Below are positions 1 to 7,720 of a stretch of DNA of 64,000 nucleotides, one piece after another. The translations under genes and the position numbers were made by a program. The notes beneath the pieces were generated by a model. It had not been told where the DNA came from. It saw only the letters and a program-made list of their open reading frames with translations, and did no database searches. Location: the NCBI GenBank assembly GCA_009930305.1, contig RZYM01000005.1, positions 1-64,000 of the forward strand, read 5' to 3'. This DNA is from Bacteroidia bacterium (GTDB taxonomy: Bacteria > Bacteroidota > Bacteroidia > Bacteroidales > Paludibacteraceae). Each line of letters opens with the position of its first letter. Position 1 is the stretch's first letter.

Positions 1-523
1 CATATTCGCCATCTTCAAATTTAACTGAATAAACAATAGTAGGATCTCCAGTGAAATTATCAGTAGCTGCAGTGAAAGTTATCTCGTTACCTATAATTAT
101 AGGATCAGGAGTATAAGAAAGCACTGTAATTGTAGGCTCTGTTACGATAGGACAATCTATTATTCCTGCTGCAGATTTATTTGTAGAAGAAAGTTTGTAA
201 CAGGTTTTTTCAACAGGAGGAGTAACGTTTGCTGATTGAAGAGTCCAATCAGAGCCATTGCTAATGTTTTTAAACAAAAAGCCGGTAGCTGCATCAGGTA
301 GTTCAAATGTCCACCATGAGTATGTTCCGTCTTCTGATACATATTGCATTGGATTTGCAATGTTTTGTTCGCTACCTCCGCCCCAATACCAAACACATGG
401 TTCCGTCCATGTTGTTGTTGTGGCTTTAGCGGTAATTGTAACAGCAGATGCATTAAATGCGCCAATATTGATAATTAGTGCCAATAGGAGACACCAAAGT
501 CTTTGAGTTTTCGTTTTTTTCAT
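1..523 (-). CDS. Secreted protein with starch-binding-like domain, 3' end cut by window edge
   Basis: Reading leftward from the ATG at 521-523 the frame stays open for 174 codons to the window edge, so the C-terminus is missing. Residues 1-27 form a signal peptide (basic start, Leu/Ile/Ala core, NASA before the likely cleavage). The next 80 residues are rich in Trp and Thr, with a YWGGGSEQN stretch followed by WWTFELPD and a late Cys pair. This resembles the small beta-sandwich starch-binding modules attached to Bacteroidota amylases and Sus-type lipoproteins; that match is from pattern memory only. From about residue 132 a second beta domain begins (TITVLSYTPDPI), resembling a PKD/Ig-like repeat. 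No lipobox is seen, so periplasmic or T9SS-exported is more likely than lipoprotein. A TACATTTG box lies at 561-568 on the same strand. Function beyond carbohydrate binding is not inferable. Confidence 0.7.
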   Translation of the reverse strand, partial: MKKTKTQRLWCLLLALIINIGAFNASAVTITAKATTTTWTEPCVWYWGGGSEQNIANPMQYVSEDGTYSWWTFELPDAATGFLFKNISNGSDWTLQSANVTPPVEKTCYKLSSTNKSAAGIIDCPIVTEPTITVLSYTPDPIIIGNEITFTAATDNFTGDPTIVYSVKFEDGEY

Positions 524-560
524 AATTTATAGGGTTTGTAAGATAAATCATCCGAGCCAG

Positions 561-568
561 CAAATGTA
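561..568 (-). promoter_or_regulatory. Promoter -7 box of the truncated secreted protein
   Basis: TACATTTG on the minus strand fits the Bacteroidota -7 consensus TAnnTTTG. A TTG lies 17 bases upstream (586-588), slightly closer than usual. It would give a leader of roughly 30 bases before the ATG at 523. Confidence 0.55.
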
Positions 569-727
569 CAAAAAAAAATATAAATCAAAATTTTTATTTT
601 AAATAATATAAAACATCAACATATATGATATGTTTTTGTATTTGTATAAATAGCAGGTTATTATGTCCTTTTACTCAATCAGTCACTAGTCTGTTTTTTG
701 TATACTTTTTTGTAGTCATAACATACA

Positions 728-1810
728 CTAGTGCTTTTGTGAATTTAAAAGAATAATTTCTCCGATAATTGGAATAGAGATATTTACCGAATCATGCAGT
801 AATTCCTTTTCGTTGTTAAGAGGTTCGTACCAAGGATGAGGTGCTAATGAGTATTTTGAGTGATGTACTGTTATTATTTGTTGAGCATTTAAGTCAATTA
901 TTTCTTGTTTAAGATATTTAGGTAAAGAATGTACATATTTCCAATTCATATTATATTGACCATTCTCTAAAATCGCCAGATTTATGCTAGGAAATTGCTT
1001 GCCGATTTGACTAAATTGCTTGCCATATCCTCCGTCGCCACCTATAAAGACGTTAAACCCAGGCGTTTGTAGCATAAAAGATGCCCATAAAGTTCTATTT
1101 GATTTTAAGCCTCGTCCTGAAAAATGGCGTGCAGGTAAGCAGTTTATAGTGATGTTACAATCTAAATCGGCATACTCGTTCCAATCCATTTCTATAATTT
1201 GTTGCGAATTGAATCCCCAGTATTCAAAATGCTCGCCTACGCCTAATGGACATATAATATGTTTGATACGTCCTTTTAATTGCATTACTGTTTTGTAATC
1301 AAGATGATCCCAATGGTCATGAGTGATTATTAAATAGTCAATATCAGGCATATCATCAGGTTTGTATATATTACTTCCTTTAAATGGAGTATTGATAAAT
1401 GAAAATGGTGATGCATCAAAAAACACAGGGTCTATTAAATATTTTTTGGCATTTATTTGTAACAAATATGAAGAATGTCCAAACCAGATAAAAAAGTCTT
1501 CATCAGAATTTACATTATGTAAATCGGTCTTTATAGCTTCGATTGTTGAATCAGGACGTAAATCATCGTGTTTACCAAATAAAACATTTAATATGGCTCC
1601 AAATAAACTACCGGATGAAATTATGAGTTTAGTGGGTTGCAGATTTGTGAATTTGCCATTATGGTAATTAGGTGATTTTTCAATTCGTTCTAATCTTTTG
1701 CCGCTAGGAAGTTTTCCAAATTTTTTTTGATTAAGAATGACACCGGCAGCAATTAATTTTGTAACCAATATAATTACAATGATTAATATTATTATATGAC
1801 TTTGTTTCAT
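728..1810 (-). CDS. Membrane-anchored metallo-beta-lactamase-fold hydrolase, NAPE-PLD/UlaG-like
   Basis: The 360-residue protein opens with one hydrophobic segment (residues about 5-24), an uncleaved anchor or signal peptide. The catalytic part starts near residue 105 (WFGHSSYLL). It carries the metal-binding motif THDHWDH (His164, His166, Asp168, His169), a later His near CLPARHFSGRG and GGDGGYG, and a last His in ITVHHSKY. This order and the GHSS signature match the family that includes N-acyl-phosphatidylethanolamine phospholipase D and UlaG-type lactonases. Two metal ions and hydrolysis of a phosphodiester or lactone are expected from the family; the substrate cannot be read. It stands alone: 126 bases separate it from the operon ending at 1937, and the upstream TATATTTG box (1879-1886) suggests its own promoter. 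Confidence 0.85.
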   Translation of the reverse strand: MKQSHIIILIIVIILVTKLIAAGVILNQKKFGKLPSGKRLERIEKSPNYHNGKFTNLQPTKLIISSGSLFGAILNVLFGKHDDLRPDSTIEAIKTDLHNVNSDEDFFIWFGHSSYLLQINAKKYLIDPVFFDASPFSFINTPFKGSNIYKPDDMPDIDYLIITHDHWDHLDYKTVMQLKGRIKHIICPLGVGEHFEYWGFNSQQIIEMDWNEYADLDCNITINCLPARHFSGRGLKSNRTLWASFMLQTPGFNVFIGGDGGYGKQFSQIGKQFPSINLAILENGQYNMNWKYVHSLPKYLKQEIIDLNAQQIITVHHSKYSLAPHPWYEPLNNEKELLHDSVNISIPIIGEIILLNSQKH

Positions 1811-1878
1811 TGTGTACTAATATTATTGAATATCAATGATTTTACCTACGTGCAATTGATCTATTTGATATGTTGACG

Positions 1879-1886
1879 CAAATATA
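1879..1886 (-). promoter_or_regulatory. Promoter -7 box of the metallo-hydrolase gene
   Basis: TATATTTG on the minus strand fits TAnnTTTG. No clear TTG is present at the -33 distance. The predicted leader is about 65 bases. Confidence 0.45.
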
Positions 1887-1936
1887 CTGATAATTTGCTA
1901 GGTATATTATTGTGTGTTTAGTAAAATGCATTTAGC

Positions 1937-3148
1937 TTATTTTTGTTTGCCTTGTTTTTTTACTCCTTGTACAGCTAAGTGAATTTTTTCTTTCCCGAAT
2001 TTGCTGTTGATACTATCTATGGCTTGCATTAATTTGTTTTGCTTGTCGTCATAGACAGGTTCGAATATATTTAATTGAATTGCATCATTTACACTTATGT
2101 CTGACAAAATTACTCCTACACGTTTGTATTGGAATTTTGGAAGGTAGATTTTATTCAGAGCCGATATTGCAGCTTTAATAATGCTTGTGGAGTCGTTGCA
2201 AGGGTTTAGTAACTTTATTACAGCTTTGTTGTTGTATTGTGGTAAATCGTTACGATGTCGATTCGTGTTTATAATAACCATTACCGATTTACATACCGTA
2301 TTTTGAGCTCGTAGTTTTGTGGCACATGCACTTGCATAATTGCTAATTTCTTGCGTCAGTACATTAATATCGTCTGTCATATAAGCAAAGGTACGACTTT
2401 GCGAGATGCTCTGTTGCCATTTTGGGTGTTCTAATTTTATGCAAGGAGTTCCATGTAATTCTAACCAAGTGTTTAAACCTGTGGCTCCATAATTGCGTTT
2501 AACAAACGATTCATTGCATGATACAAAATCTAAAGCACTTGCTATTCCATGAAATTTCATACTATCGCGCATTTTACGTCCAATGCCCCATACATCTTCT
2601 ATTGGTAATAAACTTAGTGCGCGTTCTCGCTTATCGGGAGTAAGTATACAAATTTCATGGTATCCAGCATACTTTTTTGCATAATGAGTAGCCATTTTAG
2701 CCAAGGTGTATGTTTGCGCGCATCCGCAACTAACAGTTATGCCGGTAGATTCGTTTATGTGGCTTTTAATTTTTTGCACAAATTCTCTTAGCTCTTCTGT
2801 ATCATCAATAGGTAGGCTTCCAAAAAACTCATCAATAGAATATTGAGTAAAATCCAAAACGATGTCTAAATCTTTTACACATTGCATCACTTGTTCTGAA
2901 AATTTTTCATACATAGAATGGTCTGCCTGAAAAACAGTGACTGAATATTTAGCCATAATCTCCTTGGCCTTAAACATAGGAGTTCCACGTTTTAAACCAA
3001 TAGATTTGGCTTCCTTGTTAAGAGCTAAAATTATACCACCGCCTGATTCGTTGTTATTTGCTACAATAGCAGGTTTATTAGCTAATTCTGGATGTAAAAC
3101 CAGTTCACAACTAACAAAAAAATTATTACAGTCAATATGCAGTATCAT
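1937..3148 (-). CDS. Y-family (translesion) DNA polymerase, UmuC/DinB type
   Basis: 403 residues. The N-terminus ILHIDCNNFFVSCE holds the first catalytic Asp (Asp6) and the steric-gate aromatic. The second catalytic pair is in QYSIDEFFG (Asp106, Glu107). A helix-hairpin-helix-like segment follows (LLPIEDVWGIGRK, about 192-204), then the little-finger region from about 245 (SISQSRTFAYM). This is the full architecture of an error-prone polymerase that copies past damaged bases. The protein lacks a beta-clamp motif I can identify with confidence. No umuD/lexA-like partner is nearby. It is the last gene of a three-gene operon, starting 3 bases after the nuclease stop. UmuC-like is favoured over DinB because of the SIDEFF motif and the C-terminal region, but the two are not cleanly separable by eye. 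Confidence 0.93.
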   Translation of the reverse strand: MILHIDCNNFFVSCELVLHPELANKPAIVANNNESGGGIILALNKEAKSIGLKRGTPMFKAKEIMAKYSVTVFQADHSMYEKFSEQVMQCVKDLDIVLDFTQYSIDEFFGSLPIDDTEELREFVQKIKSHINESTGITVSCGCAQTYTLAKMATHYAKKYAGYHEICILTPDKRERALSLLPIEDVWGIGRKMRDSMKFHGIASALDFVSCNESFVKRNYGATGLNTWLELHGTPCIKLEHPKWQQSISQSRTFAYMTDDINVLTQEISNYASACATKLRAQNTVCKSVMVIINTNRHRNDLPQYNNKAVIKLLNPCNDSTSIIKAAISALNKIYLPKFQYKRVGVILSDISVNDAIQLNIFEPVYDDKQNKLMQAIDSINSKFGKEKIHLAVQGVKKQGKQK

Positions 3149-3151
3149 AGA

Positions 3152-3982
3152 CTATAAATTCCAATCTTCTTCACGATAATTTGATTCAATAGCAACCTCA
3201 ATGTTGTCAGTTAAGGCTTTGAAGAAATCCATCTCAGCGACAATTTCCATATCTTCAACACTCATTGTGTATGTGCTTAATGACTTGTGTCCACTTCTGT
3301 TAGGCATCATAAAGGCTATTGCAGCAATTTTATTTGCATTTTTTCGTAATATGACTTTGAAGAACGCAGCCGGAACCGAAACTTTATTTGCACCAATAGT
3401 TTGCTTCGTTTTTGCCATTAGTGGGCCACATACAATATATAATGTATCTCCTGTTGATGCCCAATAACGAATCTTTTCTTCCAATGCTTTCCAATCACCT
3501 CCATTAAGATTATGATTTTGTGGGCAAATATTAGATAAATAAAAACATTCGTCCATTGCTTGCTTACTCCATTTCATATCTGCAGCAGGTGCCATATGAC
3601 CTCTATCAAAGCCTGAGCCTTTGTAATCTTCGGTAGTCGCAGAATTCCCTATAACATCAGGATCGGGTATGAAATCATTAGCTCTAGGGGTTTCTCCGTA
3701 GGCCTCTTGAGGTGTTAATTCGTATGCCACCCAATTAGGAATCAGCCAATCTTCATTATAACTTACAGTGTATCCCGTATGACGAATAATTTGTTCTTTC
3801 CTACCAATAAGAGCTCCCGGAATTTCAATATTATTTTTCTGAACTCGTGGTGCATTAATTGTTGTTTTGCGAGGTATTTGTGCTGATAAAGATTCAATAT
3901 GCAAAAATTTCATGTCGAGCAAAATAGAAGCAAGAACAAGCATCGACATTATGAACAATAATATGCTGAACTTTTTATTCAT
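3152..3982 (-). CDS. Exported or membrane-anchored DNA/RNA non-specific endonuclease
   Basis: The ATG at 3980-3982 overlaps the upstream stop as ATGA, so this start (277 residues) is preferred over one seven codons earlier. Residues about 5-25 are a hydrophobic export signal or anchor. The catalytic core has the DRGHMAPAAD signature (126-135; His129 is the general base of the family) and the downstream NICPQNHNLNGGDWKALE block, which supplies the Mg-ligand Asn and the conserved Trp and Glu. These belong to the beta-beta-alpha metal NUC family (Serratia nuclease, mitochondrial endonuclease G). The enzyme should degrade single- and double-stranded DNA and RNA outside the cytoplasm, perhaps for nutrient scavenging. 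No inhibitor gene is visible, which fits export. Confidence 0.92.
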   Translation of the reverse strand: MNKKFSILLFIMSMLVLASILLDMKFLHIESLSAQIPRKTTINAPRVQKNNIEIPGALIGRKEQIIRHTGYTVSYNEDWLIPNWVAYELTPQEAYGETPRANDFIPDPDVIGNSATTEDYKGSGFDRGHMAPAADMKWSKQAMDECFYLSNICPQNHNLNGGDWKALEEKIRYWASTGDTLYIVCGPLMAKTKQTIGANKVSVPAAFFKVILRKNANKIAAIAFMMPNRSGHKSLSTYTMSVEDMEIVAEMDFFKALTDNIEVAIESNYREEDWNL

Positions 3983-4683
3983 TTGTATAACAGGAAGATA
4001 CACGGACGTTTGTCTAATCGAGGTATATTAGACTTCCATCCTTTAATAGTGCGTGTTTGTATTGATTCGGTAGGAGTTGTTAAGTCAACAGCAATACATA
4101 ATTTAGTTGATGCTTGACAATTTTGAACTAATTCTTCTGCCAGCTTTATGTTTCGATATGGAGTTTCTATAAATATTTGTGTTTGATGCTCATTATATAT
4201 TCTTGTCTCCATTTTTTTTATTGCCTTAAGGCGTTCAGCGGCATCAATAGGCAGGTATCCCAAGAAAGCAAAACTTTGACCGTTAAATCCAGAACCCATT
4301 ATAGAAAGAAGAATGGATGAAGGTCCGACTAATGGGACTATCTTGTATCCTTTTTCTTGAGCAAATGAAACAACATCTGCACCCGGGTCGGCAACAGCAG
4401 GACAACCTGCTTCAGAGATAATACCCATATCACTACCATCAGAAAGAGCTTTTAAATAGCCGCTTATATTTTCCTTTGGAGTGTGACCATTCAATTCGTA
4501 AAAATTCAAGCTGTCAATATCTATGTTCTTATCCACCTTTTTTAAGAATCTTCGTGTTGTTCTAATATCTTCTACAATAAAATGTTTGATACGTCTTATT
4601 ATATCTGCATTAGCGGTAGGAAATACGGTGTTTAAGTCGCATTCACCAAGCGTATTAGGTATTAAATATAGTATTCCGGACAT
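3979..4683 (-). CDS. SAM-dependent methyltransferase, RsmI-like tetrapyrrole-methylase fold
   Basis: The likely start is the ATG at 4681-4683 (235 residues), giving MSGILYLIPNTLGE; an earlier in-frame codon would fall upstream of the promoter box. The fold is that of RsmI, the 2'-O-methyltransferase for 16S rRNA C1402: EAGCPAVADPG (the glycine-rich SAM loop), VPLVGPSS and a late FIETPYRN block. It differs from textbook RsmI by having PNTLGE in place of the PTPIGNL loop and by being about 45 residues shorter. Bacteroidota often carry both versions, so the substrate may not be C1402. It leads the operon with the nuclease and Y-family polymerase and is divergent from the RsmF-like gene. Confidence 0.85.
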   Translation of the reverse strand: MSGILYLIPNTLGECDLNTVFPTANADIIRRIKHFIVEDIRTTRRFLKKVDKNIDIDSLNFYELNGHTPKENISGYLKALSDGSDMGIISEAGCPAVADPGADVVSFAQEKGYKIVPLVGPSSILLSIMGSGFNGQSFAFLGYLPIDAAERLKAIKKMETRIYNEHQTQIFIETPYRNIKLAEELVQNCQASTKLCIAVDLTTPTESIQTRTIKGWKSNIPRLDKRPCIFLLYK

Positions 4684-4703
4684 TGTTTTTTGTTGTTGAA
4701 TGG

Positions 4704-4711
4704 CAAAGATA
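4704..4711 (-). promoter_or_regulatory. Promoter -7 box of the RsmI-like operon
   Basis: TATCTTTG on the minus strand, 20 bases before the ATG at 4683. A TTG lies 23 bases upstream of the box, wider than ideal. It is back to back with the box for the divergent methyltransferase gene. Confidence 0.55.
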
Positions 4712-4747
4712 GTGCAAAATACGATATTCACTTTCAACTAAATAAAT

Positions 4748-4755
4748 TATCTTTG
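4748..4755 (+). promoter_or_regulatory. Promoter -7 box of the RsmF-like gene
   Basis: TATCTTTG on the plus strand ends only 6 bases before the ATG at 4762, so transcription should begin at or very near the start codon. Confidence 0.55.
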
Positions 4756-4761
4756 CAACTT

Positions 4762-6063
4762 ATGCAAGTACCTCAAGATTTCATACTGCAAATGCAGGAT
4801 ATTCTGAAAGATGAAACTCCTGATTTTTTATCGGCTTTAGATGAAAAAAGTCCTGTAAGTGTGCGTCTTAATAATAAGTTGAAATTAAATCCCGATTACG
4901 ATAAAGTTGAGCATTGTAGAAATGCTTTTTATTTGCCCCAAAGGCCTCATTTTACTCTTGATCCTTGGTTGCATGCCGGGGTTTATTATGTGCAAGAGGC
5001 ATCGTCAATGTATCTCGAAAAAATTGTTGATAAGTATGTCAAATCGGATGTTAATATTCTTGATTTATGCGCTGCACCAGGTGGAAAATCCACTCACTTA
5101 TCGTCTCTAATAAGCCCCAACAGTTTGTTGGTAAGCAACGAGATGATGCCTCAGAGAGCATTTGTTTTGGCTGAAAATATGATAAAATGGGGTGATGCAA
5201 ATACAATAGTATGTAATAATAAACCTAAGGATTTTTCTTTTGCTGATTCGTTTTTTGATGTGATATTGACTGATGTTCCATGCTCAGGAGAAGGAATGTT
5301 TAGAAAAGAGCCGAAAGCAATAGAAGATTGGAGTCTGAATAATGTTGCAATGTGCGCTCAGCGTCAAAAACAAATTGTTAGGGATGTTTGGAATACTTTG
5401 AAAGAGAATGGTTTATTGATATATAGTACTTGTACTTTTAATACTCAGGAAGATGAGGATAATGTGAGGTGGATTGAATCGGAGTTAGGTGCAGAGTGCA
5501 TGGAGTCGAAGCATTTTTATTTTCACAAGAATAGGGGTGAAGGTTTTTTTATCGCTGCTTTGAGAAAAATATCTCATAACATTAATACATGTCGTATAAA
5601 AGCTCATAAGACTGAAAAAACGCATACTTTACTATCTAATCTTACAAATGCTTATGATTTGACAATAATCCGCAGAAATGATAGTGTAGATGCTGTTCCG
5701 TATAACAAATTGTCGGAGTATAAATTCTTGTCCGAAAAATTGAACATACTAAAGCACGGTACCAAATTGTGTGTGCAGAAAGGAAAAAACGAAATTCCTG
5801 ATATTCAATTAGCATTATCAAAACATATTGATACATCAAAAGTAAATAAGTTTGAATTAGATTGGTCAACATCAATAAAATACCTAAAAAAAGAGGCATT
5901 ACGTTTGGATGATGCACCTATCGGATATGTTTTGCTTACCTATCGTTCTGTACCACTTGGCTGGGTAAAAAATATAGGTGATAGATGTAATAATTTATAT
6001 CCTAACGAATGGCGAATAAGAATGAATAATATACCGAACGAACAATGCGAATTACCTTTTTAG
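4762..6063 (+). CDS. rRNA (cytosine-5)-methyltransferase, RsmF/NOL1-NOP2-Sun family
   Basis: The start is set at the ATG at 4762 (433 residues), because the frame upstream crosses the promoter box. The SAM-binding motif DLCAAPGGKSTHL lies at about 101-113. Motif IV is DVPCSGEGMFRKEP with its Cys, and motif VI is STCTFNTQEDED with the second, catalytic Cys. These two cysteines define the m5C RNA methyltransferase mechanism. The C-terminal 150 residues resemble the RsmF extension with a PUA-like end (GWVKNIGDRCNNLYPNEWRIR). RsmF acts on 16S rRNA C1407 in E. coli; the exact target here is inferred. The last 19 bases overlap the next gene, so the two are co-transcribed. Confidence 0.93.
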   Translation: MQVPQDFILQMQDILKDETPDFLSALDEKSPVSVRLNNKLKLNPDYDKVEHCRNAFYLPQRPHFTLDPWLHAGVYYVQEASSMYLEKIVDKYVKSDVNILDLCAAPGGKSTHLSSLISPNSLLVSNEMMPQRAFVLAENMIKWGDANTIVCNNKPKDFSFADSFFDVILTDVPCSGEGMFRKEPKAIEDWSLNNVAMCAQRQKQIVRDVWNTLKENGLLIYSTCTFNTQEDEDNVRWIESELGAECMESKHFYFHKNRGEGFFIAALRKISHNINTCRIKAHKTEKTHTLLSNLTNAYDLTIIRRNDSVDAVPYNKLSEYKFLSEKLNILKHGTKLCVQKGKNEIPDIQLALSKHIDTSKVNKFELDWSTSIKYLKKEALRLDDAPIGYVLLTYRSVPLGWVKNIGDRCNNLYPNEWRIRMNNIPNEQCELPF

Positions 6064-6794
6064 GAACAGGCACATCTAGCGGTGTCCCACATATCAATTG
6101 TAGCTGTGAAACTTGTCTTTCGTCTGATCCTAAAGACAAGCGTTTACGTGCATCTGTTATGGTTCAAGAAGGTGATAATACCTTTCTTATAGATTGCGGA
6201 CCTGATTTTAGACAGCAAATTTTGGCGCATAATTTTCGCAACATTGATGGTGTTCTACTAACACATGAGCACTTTGATCATGTTGGCGGATTGGATGATT
6301 TACGTCCATTTTACGATATACATATTTACGCGGAGAAACGTGTTTGTAACATAGTTAGGTGTAATATGCCATATTGTTTTGATGCTAAAAAATATCCGGG
6401 AGTTCCTAAACTTAATTTGGTCGAAATAAACGAAAATCCATTTTGTATTAATGATATTCAAATTATTCCGATTCGTTTTTACCATGCTGAATTACCTATT
6501 TTAGGATTTAGAATTGGTAAATTTGCATATCTTACGGATATAAGTAGAATAGAAAAATCGGAGATGCAGAAACTTGAGGGTGTTCAAGTTCTTGTAGTTG
6601 ATGCATTACGTGAAAGGCCTCATTTTTCACATTTTTCTTTATCAGAAGCGCTGGCTTTTATTGAACAATTAAAACCATCAAAAGCCTATTTGACTCATAT
6701 CTGTCATCAAATGGGAAAAACCGCAGATGTTCAACCAAAATTGCCGAAAGCTGTGTATTTGGCGTATGATGGCTTAGAAGTAAAGGTGGAATAA
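6045..6794 (+). CDS. Metallo-beta-lactamase-fold phosphodiesterase, PhnP-like
   Basis: 249 residues starting inside the preceding gene. The N-terminus ITFLGTGTSSGVPHINCSCETC holds the GTGTSxGVP loop and the Cys-x-Cys-x-x-Cys cluster typical of PhnP-like proteins, where it can bind a structural zinc. LLTHEHFDHVGGLDD is the HxHxDH active-site motif. A later Asp (YLTDIS) and His (THICHQMG) complete the two-metal site. PhnP itself hydrolyses cyclic ribose phosphates, but many Bacteroidota homologues stand outside any phosphonate operon, as here. Its coupling with an rRNA methyltransferase hints at a nucleotide or RNA-end substrate; that is inference. Confidence 0.9.
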   Translation: MRITFLGTGTSSGVPHINCSCETCLSSDPKDKRLRASVMVQEGDNTFLIDCGPDFRQQILAHNFRNIDGVLLTHEHFDHVGGLDDLRPFYDIHIYAEKRVCNIVRCNMPYCFDAKKYPGVPKLNLVEINENPFCINDIQIIPIRFYHAELPILGFRIGKFAYLTDISRIEKSEMQKLEGVQVLVVDALRERPHFSHFSLSEALAFIEQLKPSKAYLTHICHQMGKTADVQPKLPKAVYLAYDGLEVKVE

Positions 6795-6810
6795 AATTAA
6801 TTAAAAAAGT

Positions 6811-6841
6811 TTGTGCGTTATAAAAAAGTTTCTTAACTTTG
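6811..6841 (+). promoter_or_regulatory. Promoter of rplU-rpmA
   Basis: TTG (6811-6813), 20-base spacer, then TAACTTTG (6834-6841). This is a near-ideal Bacteroidota housekeeping promoter. The leader it produces is about 75 bases. Confidence 0.75.
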
Positions 6842-6919
6842 CGGCCTGTAATTTCTAAAAGGTAAGACAAGATGCTTTTAAGCACACCTCAGGAAGGTAC
6901 CTATAAATAATTTTATATC
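6842..6919 (+). promoter_or_regulatory. Candidate structured 5' leader of rplU (possible L21 autoregulatory site)
   Basis: The leader contains an outer 5-base stem (6860-6864 with 6898-6902), and an inner inverted repeat TGCTT/AAGCA at 6873-6882. Ribosomal protein operons are often controlled by leaders that mimic the rRNA site of the encoded protein. Whether this one does so cannot be judged from one sequence. Confidence 0.3.
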
Positions 6920-7231
6920 ATGTACGCAATTGTAGAGATCGCGGGACAACAATTTAAGGTTGAAAAAGACCAAAAAGTATTTGTTCACCGTTTGAATGAA
7001 GAGCGTGGCGCAAAAGTAGAATTTGAAAAAGTTCTTTTGATTGATGCTGACGGAAAAGTAAAGGTTGGTGTTCCTACCGTAGAAGGAGCAAAAGTTTTGG
7101 CTGAAGTTGTTTCTCACGTTAAAGGTGATAAAGTCATCGTTTTCAAGAAACGTCGTCGTAAAGGTTACCGTGTAAGAAACGGACACCGTCAATGCTTTAC
7201 AGAGATTTTAATTAAAGATGTTGTCGCTTAA
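6920..7231 (+). CDS. rplU: 50S ribosomal protein L21
   Basis: 103 residues, the normal size. It starts [18 protein letters not shown], the diagnostic L21 opening, and contains [17 protein letters not shown], the strongly basic loop that contacts 23S rRNA, near residues 74-90. L21 is a primary-assembly protein of the large subunit. rpmA (L27) follows after 21 bases, the usual bacterial pair, and both share the promoter at 6811-6841. Confidence 0.98.
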   Translation: MYAIVEIAGQQFKVEKDQKVFVHRLNEERGAKVEFEKVLLIDADGKVKVGVPTVEGAKVLAEVVSHVKGDKVIVFKKRRRKGYRVRNGHRQCFTEILIKDVVA

Positions 7232-7252
7232 TTTATAGAAAGGAATTAGAAA

Positions 7253-7519
7253 ATGGCACATAAAAAAGGACAAGGTAGTTCACACAACGGTCGTGAGTCA
7301 GAAAGCAAACGACTTGGAATTAAGATATTTGGTGGTCAATTTGCTAAAGCAGGCAATATCTTGGTAAGACAACGTGGTACAGTTCATCACCCAGGTGAAA
7401 ATGTAGGTATCGGTAAAGATCATACATTATTTGCACTCAAAGCCGGTGTGGTTGTATTTAAAAAGAAAAAAGAAGATCGTTCATACGTTTCTATCGAAGA
7501 AGCAGCAGAACAAGCATAG
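7253..7519 (+). CDS. rpmA: 50S ribosomal protein L27
   Basis: 88 residues. The start [24 protein letters not shown] is the classic L27 N-terminus, which reaches into the peptidyl-transferase centre. It has no Firmicutes-type cleavable N-terminal extension. [18 protein letters not shown] forms the conserved beta core. The gene ends in a strong intrinsic terminator at 7552-7583. Confidence 0.98.
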   Translation: MAHKKGQGSSHNGRESESKRLGIKIFGGQFAKAGNILVRQRGTVHHPGENVGIGKDHTLFALKAGVVVFKKKKEDRSYVSIEEAAEQA

Positions 7520-7551
7520 TCTTGTTCAGTATAGCGATATGTTATAATAGA

Positions 7552-7583
7552 AATGGAGGTACTTATGTATCTCCATTTTTTTT
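7552..7583 (+). terminator. Rho-independent terminator after rpmA
   Basis: A hairpin with stem ATGGAG/CTCCAT (7553-7558 with 7571-7576), extended toward a small loop, is followed by eight T residues. Confidence 0.85.
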
Positions 7584-7687
7584 GTCATAAAATTACTATG
7601 GGCTAATTCTTTTATCCAGATATCTGATAATGCAAAATTCCATATCTTATTTCTTTAATGTGGTTTCTTTTTTTCATAGAATATATA

Positions 7688-7695
7688 TACCTTTG
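7688..7695 (+). promoter_or_regulatory. Promoter -7 box of serS-manA
   Basis: TACCTTTG, 25 bases before the serS ATG. A T-rich stretch rather than a clean TTG sits at the -33 distance. Confidence 0.6.
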
Positions 7696-7720
7696 AGGTC
7701 GAATTGTAAAATTTAAATAT

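Noticed and set aside
160-506. Open frames on both strands at 160-465 (minus) and 258-506 (plus)
   Set aside because: They are in other frames of the real secreted protein that starts at 523 and runs off the left edge; only that frame has a signal peptide and sensible composition.
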